Source of the DNA: Novosphingobium panipatense
GTDB taxonomy: Bacteria > Pseudomonadota > Alphaproteobacteria > Sphingomonadales > Sphingomonadaceae
Assembly: GCF_002149965.1 (NCBI RefSeq)
Contig: NZ_MSQB01000009.1
Span: forward strand, 59,325 to 123,324
Length of the DNA stretch: 64,000 nt
Direction of reading: 5' to 3'
Below are positions 1-8,578 of this stretch, piece by piece. A program made the position numbers and the translations under genes. The notes beneath the pieces were generated by a model. It did no database searches, was not told the DNA's origin, and worked only from the letters and a program-made list of their open reading frames with translations. Numbering within the stretch: the stretch's first letter is position 1; each line of letters begins with the position of its first letter.

Positions 1-134
1 AAGTGCTTTTGGTGCGCCCGAAAATCCTCAGAAGCGCTTGGAGAACTTTAGATGAAGGATGGTGCAGACCGCTTAGATGCCTTCCCGATAACGAACGGTT
101 CCGGGGGACGCTGGGCCGATCGGGACCGCGAACG

Positions 135-182
135 GTGTAAACGCTCGCGCTAAGTGGCGGCATTCTGATCGCGCTATTTGTC
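135..182 (+). repeat. Left terminal inverted repeat of the 3.1-kb transposon
   Basis: It begins GTGTAAACGCTCGCGCTAAG and ends in ATTTGTC. It matches the reverse complement of 3162-3209 at 46 of 48 positions. Confidence 0.9.
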
Positions 183-193
183 GGCGAGCGTCG

Positions 194-766
194 CTACGCG
201 GCTACCGGCTTGGTCTCGGCCGATCGCACATAGGCGTAGAGTTTTGGCTTGGAGATGCCGAGCATCGAGCAAATCTTGGCGATCGGCATCGTGTTCTCGT
301 GGTAGAGCCTGACGGGCAGGTCGCGCTTGTCCTTGCCGAGTGCGGCCGGCCGGCCACCCTTCTTGCCGCGAGCGCGGGCTGCGGTGAGACCGGCCTGGGT
401 CCGCTCGCGGATCAGGTTGCGCTCGAACTCCGCCAATGCCCCGAACAGGTGGAAGGTAAGCTTGCCCGACGTGGTGGTCGTGTCGATCGCCTCGTGCAGG
501 CTCAGCAGCCCGACCTTTTCCTCGTCGAGGTAGGTCATCCATCCGATCAGATCACGGAGCGAGCGGCCGAGCCTGTCGAGGCGCCAGACCACCAGTGTGT
601 CGCCGGCGCGAAGCAGCTCCTTCACCTTTTCCAATCCAGGGCGAGCGGCAGTCGCCCCGGAGGCCTTGTCGGTGATGACCTTCTCGCAGCCGGCAGCCTT
701 CAGCGCATCACGCTGGAGGTCCAGGTTCTGCTCGGCGGTCGATACGCGGGCGTAACCGATTTTCAT
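194..766 (-). CDS. Serine recombinase (resolvase, TniR-like)
   Basis: A 190-aa small serine recombinase. The N-terminal catalytic domain starts MKIGYARVST, with nucleophile Ser9. It continues with the conserved LDRLGRS region and the FALAEFERNLIRERT-type helix (FGALAEFERNLIRERT here), and ends in a short HTH domain (PIAKICSMLGISKPKLYAYV). Length and layout match resolvases that separate transposition cointegrates. The gene lies inside the left inverted repeat and is divergent from the transposase gene at 880; the 113-bp gap is the natural place for its res site. It is distinct from the longer recombinase at 39734-40651. Resolvase rather than invertase is inferred from context. Confidence 0.9.
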   Translation of the reverse strand: MKIGYARVSTAEQNLDLQRDALKAAGCEKVITDKASGATAARPGLEKVKELLRAGDTLVVWRLDRLGRSLRDLIGWMTYLDEEKVGLLSLHEAIDTTTTSGKLTFHLFGALAEFERNLIRERTQAGLTAARARGKKGGRPAALGKDKRDLPVRLYHENTMPIAKICSMLGISKPKLYAYVRSAETKPVAA

Positions 767-879
767 GCGTAGGGCCGGTGGCGCCCCGATCGGGCGCGGT
801 TTGGGAAGAAAGTCGTCATCGGCAGGTCTATGTTGCCCTAGTTTTCTTTACCGGGTAGATTTACGTCGAACAGGCCGGT

Positions 880-2358
880 TTGGCAACGCGAGCGGACTCG
901 CATGGCGATGGGCAGGCAAATCTCCGTTTTCCTTACCTGCGACACGGACCGTCGGCGGTGACGCATCCGGCGCTTGTCCCGCCGCTGGCGATCGAGCGCT
1001 ACCGCGTCCTTGAACCGCACCTCGCCGATGGCATCCCGCTCGCGGACCTCGCCCGCACCGGCACGCTGAGCGAGCGGACGTTGCAGCGCTGGCTCGGGCG
1101 CTACCGTGCCGAAGGACTTGCCGGTCTCGCGCGTCTGCCGCGCAACGATCGGGGCAGGCTGCACCTGCCGGAACATCTGGTCGAACTGACCCGCACTCTC
1201 GCCACCAAGCGCCCGCGACCCCCGGTCGCCGCCATTCACCGAAAGGTGCAGGAACTCGCCATCGCGCATGGACACCGAACCCCCAGCTATGCGGCCGTCG
1301 CGCGTGTCGTCAGGGCGATACCGGCAAGCCAGATCGCCGCAGCCTCCGATCCGGCCGTCTACCGCGACCAGCACGAGCTAGTGCATCGGCGCGAAGCCGC
1401 GACCTCGAACGAGATGTGGCAGGCCGATCATACCGTTCTCGACATTCTCGTGCTCGATGATGCCGGAACCCCGGTGCGTCCTTGGCTGACCGTCATCGTT
1501 GACGATCACAGCCGAGCCATCGCCGGTTACTTCCTCAGCCTCGATGCCCCCAGTGCCCTCAACACGGCGCTCGCCTTGCGGCAGGCGATCTGGCGCAAGC
1601 CCAATCCCGAATGGATCGTCAGCGGCATTCCCGAACAGCTTTACGTCGACAACGGCTCGGATTTCATCTCCGAGCATATCGAGCAGGCGTGCATCGCCCT
1701 CAAAATCCGCCTCATCCATTCGCTGCCGGGGCGTCCTCGCGGGCGCGGCAAGATCGAGCGGCTGTTCCGCACCATCAACGACATGTTCCTGCCCGACCTG
1801 CCCGGCCACCTGATCGCGGGCAAGCCGCTGTCGGCGCCAGTGCTCACGCTCGACGAGCTGCGCGCCCGCTTCGAGGCGTTCGTGTGCGGCGTCTATCATC
1901 GTCGCCCGCATGGCAGCACCGGCGAACCGCCGATCACGCGCTGGCAGAAGGGCGGGTTCCTGCCCGCAATGCCCGACAGCCTTGAACAGCTCGACATGCT
2001 GCTCGTGCACGTGCCCAAGCCCCGTAAAGTGCTGCGCGACGGCATCCGTCTGATGGGCAGGCGCTATGTCGAACCCACGCTCGCGGCCTTCGTCGGCGAG
2101 CAGGTCGAGGCGGTCTATGACCCCCGCGACCTGACCGAGATCCACGTCTACGACCAGGGCCGGTTCGTCTGCCGTGCGCTCAGCTCCGAGCACGCTGGGC
2201 ACCCGTCGTTGCGCGCGATCCAGCGCGCCCGGCGCGGCGCGAAGGAGCGCGACAAGCAGGTGCCTGCCCCCACGGAGACCTTCGATGGCGACCAAGAGGA
2301 TACGGCTTCCCGGCCCACCACCTACCGAGGGCTCCGGCTCTACGCCGCTGACGATTGA
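880..2358 (+). CDS. TniA/TnsB-like DDE transposase of the 3.1-kb element
   Basis: A 492-aa Mu/TniA-type transposase. Residues 45-85 form an HTH (ADLARTGTLSERTLQRWLGRY). The catalytic core has Asp183 (WQADHTVLD), Asp257 (YVDNGSDF) and Glu293 (RGRGKIERLF), followed by a Mu-type C-terminal beta domain. It cuts and joins the transposon ends, normally with an AAA ATPase partner, and that partner is encoded directly downstream with a 74-bp overlap. IstA of IS21 elements is a more distant alternative, but the resolvase and the long terminal repeats favour the Tn5053 type. The ATG at 880 is taken as start; ATG at 901 is also in frame. Confidence 0.88.
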   Translation: MATRADSHGDGQANLRFPYLRHGPSAVTHPALVPPLAIERYRVLEPHLADGIPLADLARTGTLSERTLQRWLGRYRAEGLAGLARLPRNDRGRLHLPEHLVELTRTLATKRPRPPVAAIHRKVQELAIAHGHRTPSYAAVARVVRAIPASQIAAASDPAVYRDQHELVHRREAATSNEMWQADHTVLDILVLDDAGTPVRPWLTVIVDDHSRAIAGYFLSLDAPSALNTALALRQAIWRKPNPEWIVSGIPEQLYVDNGSDFISEHIEQACIALKIRLIHSLPGRPRGRGKIERLFRTINDMFLPDLPGHLIAGKPLSAPVLTLDELRARFEAFVCGVYHRRPHGSTGEPPITRWQKGGFLPAMPDSLEQLDMLLVHVPKPRKVLRDGIRLMGRRYVEPTLAAFVGEQVEAVYDPRDLTEIHVYDQGRFVCRALSSEHAGHPSLRAIQRARRGAKERDKQVPAPTETFDGDQEDTASRPTTYRGLRLYAADD

Positions 2359-3163
2359 GTTCCTGGTCGAGCAGCCGTTCCTGGCGACCCGCGACCATGC
2401 CCGGTTCGTCGAGTTTGCCGAAGCCTGCGCGCACTACCGCTATATCGGCGTGTGTCATGGCCGGCCGGGCGTCGGAAAGACGCGATCGGCGCGCGAGTTT
2501 TCCAGCTTCCCCGACCTGGGGGAATATGCCGCGCTCCGTCCCATTGCCGCGCTCCTTGGCGAAAAGGTCGCTCGCTGCCGCGCCGTCTTCTACACCGTGT
2601 CGGTCAGCAACACGCCCAAGACGATCGACGCGGTGTTGGGCCTCAACCTCATTAAGCTGGGCTATGCCCGGCTGACGGTCGCGGGCGGCTCGCAGGACGA
2701 AATCACCCATGACGCCGCCCGCATCGCCTGCCCCCTCGTCATCGTCGACGAGGCCGACCGCCTGACCATAAAGTCGCTCGAACATCTCCGCGACATGGCC
2801 GATCGCCACGGCTTCGGGCTGATCCTGATGGGTATGCCGGGCTTGGAGAAGCGCCTCGCCCGCTATGCCCAGCTCTACTCGCGGATCGGCTTCGTCCACG
2901 AGTTCAAACCGCTTACCGAGACCGAAATGCGGCTGCTGCTCGCGACCCACGCCGGCGATTTCGGGATCAGCTTCGACCCGGCCCAACTCGACGCGATCGA
3001 AGCGCAGGCAGCCGTGATCCGCATCACGCGCGGCAACTTCCGGCTCATGGAGCGCCTGTTCGCGCAGATGCGGCGGATCATGACCCTCAACCGCGTCGAG
3101 GAGGTCACCGCTGACATCGTTCAGGCCGCGCGCGATTGCCTCGTCATCGGACCCGGCAACTGA
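2285..3163 (+). CDS. TniB/TnsC-like AAA+ ATPase of the 3.1-kb element
   Basis: A 292-aa AAA+ ATPase with Walker A GRPGVGKT at residues 59-66 and Walker B LVIVDEAD at 151-158. These proteins assemble on DNA, choose targets and activate the partner transposase. The reading frame is open further upstream (from 2174) inside the transposase gene, but ATG 2285 is preferred because GGAG lies 8 bases before it and the homologous N-terminus begins there. The 74-bp overlap with the transposase gene suggests translational coupling. The stop codon overlaps the right inverted repeat, so the gene closes the element. Confidence 0.87.
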   Translation: MATKRIRLPGPPPTEGSGSTPLTIEFLVEQPFLATRDHARFVEFAEACAHYRYIGVCHGRPGVGKTRSAREFSSFPDLGEYAALRPIAALLGEKVARCRAVFYTVSVSNTPKTIDAVLGLNLIKLGYARLTVAGGSQDEITHDAARIACPLVIVDEADRLTIKSLEHLRDMADRHGFGLILMGMPGLEKRLARYAQLYSRIGFVHEFKPLTETEMRLLLATHAGDFGISFDPAQLDAIEAQAAVIRITRGNFRLMERLFAQMRRIMTLNRVEEVTADIVQAARDCLVIGPGN

Positions 3164-3209
3164 CAAATAGCGCGATCAGAACGCCGCCATTTAGCGCGAG
3201 CGTTTACAC
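3162..3209 (-). repeat. Right terminal inverted repeat of the 3.1-kb transposon
   Basis: Reverse complement begins GTGTAAACGCTCGCGCTAAA. It pairs with 135-182 with two mismatches over 48 bp. Confidence 0.9.
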
Positions 3210-3477
3210 AGGATAAGATCCATACCGTTTCCGGAACCACTTTCTTGTTTCCTCTTCGAAATTGGACTGTGCTGATGAGTTTGAGCGATGGTGGCTTCGC
3301 TCATACACTACGCGCTACCAGGCCCCTGCCCGTTTCTTAGGCTTAACGTTGTAGCTCAAGACCCCGGGGGCTCAGCCTCCCTTCTCCGGTTCTTGCCGCT
3401 GCGCAAATCCCTCGATCTACCTGCCGCCGTCGTGTGGTCGCACGGCATCATCCAAAGACCTATTTAGGCCGTCATGA
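3210..3477. other. Intergenic stretch, no gene seen
   Basis: 268 bp between the 3.1-kb transposon and the 3' end of the recombinase gene. I see no plausible gene, repeat or hairpin strong enough to report. Confidence 0.5.
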
Positions 3478-4716
3478 CTAGCCAATCTTCGCCATAAGGC
3501 GCCCCGCCGCCCCCTGCTCTGCCGCGAGATTGCGATTATAAGCGAGCGGCATCCGCGGCGACTTCCACCGCAGCGCGTCCATGATGCCGGCCAAATCCTC
3601 CCCGCTGGCGAACAGGTCCTGATTGAGCCCGATCCGCGTCGAGTGCGCACTGATCCCCTTCAGCAACCGCGCCAGATCGTCCGCCGTCAAATCGGGCAGC
3701 GCGCCACGGTCGAACGCGCGGCCGATGATCGACCGAAAGATTGGTCCGATCGAGCCCGGGTGCAGCGCCACGGTGCCGATGTCATATTCGACGCGCGCCT
3801 TCACCGCCGGCTTGGACAGCGTCTTGCGCAGATCCCACGTCTCCCGGCCCGAGATGCTGTCGATCGGCCGACCGCGCACGGCTGCCCGCGCCTTGTAGCG
3901 CCGCACCTGCACCCGCCGGAACAGCGGCCCTGTCGTGATCCCCGCCGCTTCGGTCCACGCCGCGATCGCCGCGACGGTGCGCGGGCTGAGGTAGGCGGTC
4001 GCCCCCTCCCCGTCTTGATCGCCCTTATGACGCAGAATCTGCAGCAGCCGCGCTTCGGGATCGATCGCCTCCTCAATATGCTCAATGGCGACCGCCACCA
4101 GTTCGGAGGCGCGCAGCCCGGTGTCATAAGCGGCTGATAGCAGCGCCCGATCACGCAGCCCCGGCAGATCCTCGCCACAACTCTCGAGCAGCGCGCGGAT
4201 GTTGAGCCCCCGCGCCTTGTCGCGCTCGACGTCGCGCACCGGGCCCTTGAACCGCAGCGGCCGCGCCTGCTTCTGCGCAGCCCCCTTCTCGCGGCGCACC
4301 GTCTGGAGCCGCAGCTTCACCAGCGGCGCCGGCGTCGGATCCTTGAGCTCGAGCAGCTGGTGGATCTTGGCGATCGACGCCTTGTAGCGGGATAGCGAGG
4401 CCGGCCGGCTCCCCTTCCCGGCCCGCGCGTCGAGATAATCGGCCACGGTCTCGGGCGTGGCCGGCAGCGCGATCCGGTTGTTGCGCCTACACCACGCATC
4501 GAACGCCTCGACGTCGGACTTGAGCGCACGGATGCTATGGGGCGATGAAGCGGCCTGATAGGCGGCGATCAGGCCCTCGTTGACGGTGATGCGCTCGCCG
4601 GCGCGCATCTGCACGATCGTCCACGCAAGGTCGGCCGGCGCCCTGACGGCCGGCAGGACAGCCTCAGGCGGCGCTACGGGGATTTCTGGCCCTTCCCGGG
4701 CGGTTTCGGTGCTCAC
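3478..4716 (-). CDS. Tyrosine recombinase / integrase (XerD-like)
   Basis: A 412-aa tyrosine site-specific recombinase. The N-terminal core-binding SAM-like domain spans about residues 30-130 and the catalytic domain about 170-405. Visible catalytic residues are Arg202 (TGLRASEL), His358 and Arg361 (AHSTRIG) and the likely nucleophile Tyr393 (LAYNRN). The start is GTG at 4716, with GAGG 6 bases upstream in the transcript. The 36-kb transposon begins only 15 bp upstream of the start, so the ribosome site survives but the native promoter has been displaced to the other side of the transposon (40984 onward). Expression is therefore probably lost or driven from the transposon end. Plasmid multimer resolution is an inferred role. 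Confidence 0.88.
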   Translation of the reverse strand: MSTETAREGPEIPVAPPEAVLPAVRAPADLAWTIVQMRAGERITVNEGLIAAYQAASSPHSIRALKSDVEAFDAWCRRNNRIALPATPETVADYLDARAGKGSRPASLSRYKASIAKIHQLLELKDPTPAPLVKLRLQTVRREKGAAQKQARPLRFKGPVRDVERDKARGLNIRALLESCGEDLPGLRDRALLSAAYDTGLRASELVAVAIEHIEEAIDPEARLLQILRHKGDQDGEGATAYLSPRTVAAIAAWTEAAGITTGPLFRRVQVRRYKARAAVRGRPIDSISGRETWDLRKTLSKPAVKARVEYDIGTVALHPGSIGPIFRSIIGRAFDRGALPDLTADDLARLLKGISAHSTRIGLNQDLFASGEDLAGIMDALRWKSPRMPLAYNRNLAAEQGAAGRLMAKIG

Positions 4717-4726
4717 GACGCGCCTC

Positions 4727-4731
4727 GCTCC
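4727..4731 (+). repeat. Target-site duplication, left copy (gctcc)
   Basis: The 5 bases gctcc directly precede the left transposon end TGTCAG at 4732. The identical 5 bases directly follow the right end at 40979-40983. Tn5053 and Tn7 family elements make 5-bp duplications. Confidence 0.92.
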
Positions 4732-4805
4732 TGTCAGTTAAAGAATACGGGCGGACGAGAAAATGGCAGAAAAGCTTGGGTCACGTGTAAGAATACCTCC
4801 GGACG
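4732..4805 (+). repeat. Left transposon end: terminal repeat and second transposase-binding repeat
   Basis: The terminus TGTCAGTTAAAGAATACGGG runs into a first repeat, AAGAATACGGGCGGACG, at 4741-4757. A second, AAGAATACCTCCGGACG, lies at 4789-4805, 48 bp further in. A weaker third match (AAAACGACCGGAC) starts at 4833. This multi-site arrangement is typical of TnsB/TniA binding ends. Confidence 0.88.
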
Positions 4806-4884
4806 TTCGACCTGAAGGCGCGGTTCTGCTACAAAACGACCGGACCCGGCAACACGAGTCCCTGGCAAAAATCGGGGATAGGTC

Positions 4885-6543
4885 ATGGCCGAAGCTGGCA
4901 CTGCCCTCACGACGGTTGACCCTTCACAATGGCGTACAGCTTGCGAGCGCGAGCCGGTAATTCGCGCTCTTGCCGCGGAACCTCGGCTTGGCCACAAAGC
5001 GATTGCAGAAGCTGGCTCGACGCTGGGCCTCAGCCGGTCCCGCATCTACGAGCTTCTGGCGAGATACCGGGAAAATCCAGTAACCAGCTCACTGGTCGAC
5101 CAGCACGACGGATTTCCCAAAGGCCGGTCCCGCCTACATTCCGAGATCGACCGCCTGATCGATGCCGAGATAGAGAAATTCTATCTCCGCCGTCCAAGGC
5201 CCACTCTCGCTCAGTTGGTTCGGCAGATACGCTATTCGTGCCTGGAGCAGAACCTTCGACCTCCGGCCCGGCAAACGGTTCACCTTAGGGTCGATGCCTT
5301 GGAGCGCGAACACCTTATTGAAGCCCGAGATGGCGCAAAGGCTGCAGCAGATCGCTTTCGTCCAGTCAGGGCCTCCTATGAGGCGGAATATCCGCTTCAG
5401 GTCGTGCAGATGGATCACACTCTCGTCGATATCATCATCGTCGATGAGTATTTCCGGAAGCCTCTGGGTCGGCCAACGCTGACTCTGCAGATCGATGTTG
5501 CCACGCGGGTAATTCCCGGCTTCTACATCTCTTTGGAGAAACCATCGGCGACATCGGTCGGCATGGCGATCCGCCATGCGGTTCTACCCAAAGATGCTTG
5601 GCTGGCCGACCGGGACCTTGCGTTCGCATGGCCCGTTTTCGGCCTGCCCGACATCCTCCATCTTGATAACGCCTCGGAATTTCATTCACGCGCGCTCACG
5701 CGCGGCTGCCAGCAATTCGGAATAGACCTTCATTATCGTCCTCCGCGTACGCCGCACTTTGGCGGGCACATTGAGCGCCTGATAGGCACTACCATCGGCG
5801 AAGTGCATCTACTTCCGGGGACCACCTTCTCGAACATTCAAAATAAGGGGGACTACGACGCCGAGGGCGAGGCCTGTATGACCCTCAAGGAATTCGAGCG
5901 GTGGTTTGCGCTCCAAGTGGGCATCTATCATGGTACTATCCACCGAGCTCTCGGCGTTCCGCCGATGACCGCGTGGCGCGACGACCAGACAAAGCGCACT
6001 GAGCCACTTAGGCTACCGGCTGACCAACAACGCTTTTTGTTCGACTTCCTTCCATTCGAAATGCGCCGGGTTCGGCGCGACGGCATCAAGCTCTTCCATC
6101 TGGTCTACTGGCATGGCGCTTTGACCACATTGGTGGCGAACAGCGTCCATAAATTCCCCATCAAATACAATCCGCTCAACCTTTCGACGGTTTATCTCGA
6201 ACTGCCCGGCGGCGAGCATGTGATTGTCCCCCTCCGCGATAAGCGCCGCCCAGCGATCACGAAGTTCGAACACGACTATGCCCTGAGAGCGCTTCGAGAG
6301 CGCGGGCGCGGCGCGGTCGACGAGCAGATGCTGTTCGAGATGGTGAGCACACAGCGTAGTATCGTACTCGCCGCCGTGACGAAAACCCGAGGGGCTCGAC
6401 GAACGACCCAACGCCTCGTCGATGCGCTCATCCGCGGCGAGCCGCCTACGGTTCACCTCGAGGCTCGAGAAGCTAACGAACAACTCGCAGCACCAAATCT
6501 CGACGGGCCAGTCGTCCCGCTCGCCATCGAGGAACGGTCATGA
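4885..6543 (+). CDS. tniA: TniA transposase of the 36-kb transposon
   Basis: A 552-aa Mu/TniA-type DDE transposase. The N-terminal HTH region (KAIAEAGSTLGLSRSRIYELL, near residues 38-58) is followed by the catalytic core with Asp177 (VQMDHTLVD), Asp261 (HLDNASEF) and Glu297 (GGHIERLIG), then a Mu C-terminal beta domain. It binds the repeats at both ends and performs strand cleavage and joining. Its stop codon overlaps the tniB start (ATGA at 6540-6543), so tniA, tniB and tniQ form one translationally coupled operon reading inward from the left end. The length fits TniA. The catalytic triad is complete, so the element may still be active. Confidence 0.93.
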   Translation: MAEAGTALTTVDPSQWRTACEREPVIRALAAEPRLGHKAIAEAGSTLGLSRSRIYELLARYRENPVTSSLVDQHDGFPKGRSRLHSEIDRLIDAEIEKFYLRRPRPTLAQLVRQIRYSCLEQNLRPPARQTVHLRVDALEREHLIEARDGAKAAADRFRPVRASYEAEYPLQVVQMDHTLVDIIIVDEYFRKPLGRPTLTLQIDVATRVIPGFYISLEKPSATSVGMAIRHAVLPKDAWLADRDLAFAWPVFGLPDILHLDNASEFHSRALTRGCQQFGIDLHYRPPRTPHFGGHIERLIGTTIGEVHLLPGTTFSNIQNKGDYDAEGEACMTLKEFERWFALQVGIYHGTIHRALGVPPMTAWRDDQTKRTEPLRLPADQQRFLFDFLPFEMRRVRRDGIKLFHLVYWHGALTTLVANSVHKFPIKYNPLNLSTVYLELPGGEHVIVPLRDKRRPAITKFEHDYALRALRERGRGAVDEQMLFEMVSTQRSIVLAAVTKTRGARRTTQRLVDALIRGEPPTVHLEAREANEQLAAPNLDGPVVPLAIEERS

Positions 6544-7463
6544 GCACGCTCTACGGTCATCTCTTCCCGGCTTACCGCGAGTATGCCGAACTGACTGATG
6601 AGGCCCGGGTGGACTGGCTTCGGCGCGACCGTTGGATTTCGTTGCCACAGGCTGAAGCCGCGCTCTGTCACCTCGAGGACCTGGTGATCTATCCACCTCG
6701 AGGGCGAATGCCCTGCCTGTTATTGTTTGGTTCCACCGGGATGGGCAAGACCGAGATCGTCAGCCGCTTCTCCAAACTGCATGCGCCCCAGTTCGATATA
6801 AGGACGGGGCTTAGCAGGATGCCAGTGCTGCTGGTGCAGATGCCGCCGGAGCCGACGGAGGATCAATTTTACACCGAACTGCTGACCGCGCTCAATTGCG
6901 TCGAGCTTAGCTCCCTGTCCGTGCGATCGATGCGGGCGGAAGCGAGACACTTGCTTGCCGAAGTCGAAACCAAGGTGCTTGTCCTGGACGAAATCGACAA
7001 GATGCTCGCAGGCACGCCGCGCCAGCAGCGGGTGTTCCTCAATACAATTCGCTTTCTGACGAATGACCTCAAAATTCCGATTGTCTGCGCAGGCACCGAG
7101 GACGCGCGCATGGCCGTCCTGACCGATCCGAACCTTGCTGATCGGTTCGGAGCGTTCGAGTTGATGCCATGGTGTAACGATCACGCCCTGCGCCAGCTCC
7201 TTGCGAGCTTTTCTGGTCTGCTGCCCCTCAGACGACCTTCGCGGCTCGACACCGTCGAAGCGCGGCAACGTTTGCTAGCCCTCACCCAAGGTGTGACCGG
7301 CCGAATATTCAGGCTCATTGAGGCGGCTGCCGTCGCGGCGATCCGCGATGGCCAGGAAATGCTCGACGCAGCAAGCTTCGACGCCAAGGACGTAACACTG
7401 CCTCTCGTCTCCATGTATGCCTCGGCGGGCAAGCGAAAGACAATCGGCCGAGCGATCCTATGA
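6540..7463 (+). CDS. tniB: TniB AAA+ transposition ATPase
   Basis: A 307-aa AAA+ ATPase with Walker A GSTGMGKT at residues 64-71 and a Walker B region ending VLDEIDK near residue 150. In this family TniB (TnsC-like) links target recognition by TniQ to the transposase. The start overlaps the tniA stop and the stop overlaps the tniQ start (ATGA), giving equal expression of the three proteins. It differs clearly from the ATPase at 2285-3163, so the two transposons in the window are not recent duplicates of each other. Confidence 0.92.
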   Translation: MSTLYGHLFPAYREYAELTDEARVDWLRRDRWISLPQAEAALCHLEDLVIYPPRGRMPCLLLFGSTGMGKTEIVSRFSKLHAPQFDIRTGLSRMPVLLVQMPPEPTEDQFYTELLTALNCVELSSLSVRSMRAEARHLLAEVETKVLVLDEIDKMLAGTPRQQRVFLNTIRFLTNDLKIPIVCAGTEDARMAVLTDPNLADRFGAFELMPWCNDHALRQLLASFSGLLPLRRPSRLDTVEARQRLLALTQGVTGRIFRLIEAAAVAAIRDGQEMLDAASFDAKDVTLPLVSMYASAGKRKTIGRAIL

Positions 7464-8578
7464 CTTTCGTGGAGCCATTCCCGGATGAGCTTCTCAGTTC
7501 GTGGCTGACGCGCATGCGACCCAATCGGAATGCTATGAACGAGCCTTCTCTTCGCGCCTCTCGAAATAGCGCCGGCCACTGGCGTCATCCGGACGTCCAC
7601 CCGACCAAATCGATGATCACTGAACTTGCCTCAAACACCGGCATTGCGCCGACCCAGATTGCCAAACTCGGCCTCTGCTATCGGTATCCCAGGATCAACC
7701 CAGACTTTGTGGCCTGGCGCTACGTTCCATCCGATTATCTTGGTCGGGACTGCGAGCCCGCTCTTTCCCTGCGGATTACCTGGTGCAGCCGTTGCCTCGC
7801 CGAGGACTATGCTGGGGGCCGCGCCGCCTATGTCCGCGCCGACTGGGCTATGGCTGCGGGAGGCTTTTGTTCCCGACACAACTGGCCGCTCGTCGACCGA
7901 TGCGTCACTTGCGGGAGTGTCGATTGGGCGATGAAGCGGTCACCGCAAGGGCCGCCGAGGATGTGCTGCGCCCGCTGCCGTCGGGGTCTCGAACGGGCAA
8001 ATCCTGGGGCGCTTGAACTGGAGCCAGCGGCGCATTCGCTTTGGAAAATGATCGCAGGTTTCGAAGCCGCGCTGCGCGATGCCCTCACAGGAAAAGTGCC
8101 GGACCAATTCCGCTTCAACGACACCTCAGCCTCTCAGCTGCTCGACGAAACCTCCACAATCTGCCTTCTCCTAGCGAGGGCTCGCAGGCGCGCAGGGCTA
8201 CGTGATGAACTTTTCGATCGCTTTGCCACGCCCGCGCTCACACTCGAACACGGTTGCCCAGACGAACCGTCCTGTGAAATGCCACTCGCACTTGCTAGCC
8301 CGTCCCTGCGCCGTTGTCTGATTGCAATATGCGCCGCAATGCTCGATGCAGATTATGGCGCAACGGGACTCTGTCAGGGCAAGTTGGTTGTCGACATATG
8401 GTCGCGGACGATCGGTAGCATGGCGCTCAAGCACTTTATTCAAGATCGCCTCACTTGCTCGTCAACACTAAAAAGAAAGTTGGAAGCAGCCCTCCATCGG
8501 AATGAACAATTTGAACGGATGTCTTATTTACGAGACGCCTCGCACACCTATGAAACTCTTTTTCAAGACTCCGCCTAA
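7460..8578 (+). CDS. tniQ: TniQ target-selection protein
   Basis: A 372-aa TniQ/TnsD-type protein. The N-terminal TniQ signature is visible (PFPDELLSSWLTRM), with zinc-ribbon style pairs further in: WCSRCLAEDY, the FCSRH motif, a DRCVTCGS pair and a MCCARCRRGL pair, between about residues 105 and 180. TniQ proteins recognise the target or its bound complex and recruit TniB. Elements of the Tn5053/Tn402 group use it when inserting near res sites of other recombination systems, which fits where this element sits. The gene is coupled to tniB by an ATGA overlap. The base composition is slightly more AT-rich toward the 3' end. Confidence 0.9.
   Translation: MTFVEPFPDELLSSWLTRMRPNRNAMNEPSLRASRNSAGHWRHPDVHPTKSMITELASNTGIAPTQIAKLGLCYRYPRINPDFVAWRYVPSDYLGRDCEPALSLRITWCSRCLAEDYAGGRAAYVRADWAMAAGGFCSRHNWPLVDRCVTCGSVDWAMKRSPQGPPRMCCARCRRGLERANPGALELEPAAHSLWKMIAGFEAALRDALTGKVPDQFRFNDTSASQLLDETSTICLLLARARRRAGLRDELFDRFATPALTLEHGCPDEPSCEMPLALASPSLRRCLIAICAAMLDADYGATGLCQGKLVVDIWSRTIGSMALKHFIQDRLTCSSTLKRKLEAALHRNEQFERMSYLRDASHTYETLFQDSA

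Larger units (their letters stand above)
135..3209. mobile_element. Compact 3.1-kb transposon: IR, resolvase, TniA, TniB, IR
   Basis: Two long inverted repeats, 135-182 and 3162-3209, bound a resolvase gene (minus strand), a DDE transposase gene and an AAA ATPase gene (plus strand). The 48-bp repeats differ at only two positions, and the right one begins inside the stop codon of the ATPase gene. There is no cargo and no tniQ. The gene set is that of the Tn7/Tn5053 superfamily in minimal form. I see no 5-bp direct repeat next to the ends as drawn (gaacg on the left, aggat on the right), so the insertion may be old, rearranged, or its exact ends may differ by a few bases. Confidence 0.85.

Noticed and set aside
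130..3214. A 5-bp target duplication for the 3.1-kb transposon
   Set aside because: The bases beside the repeats (gaacg and aggat, or neighbouring registers) do not match.
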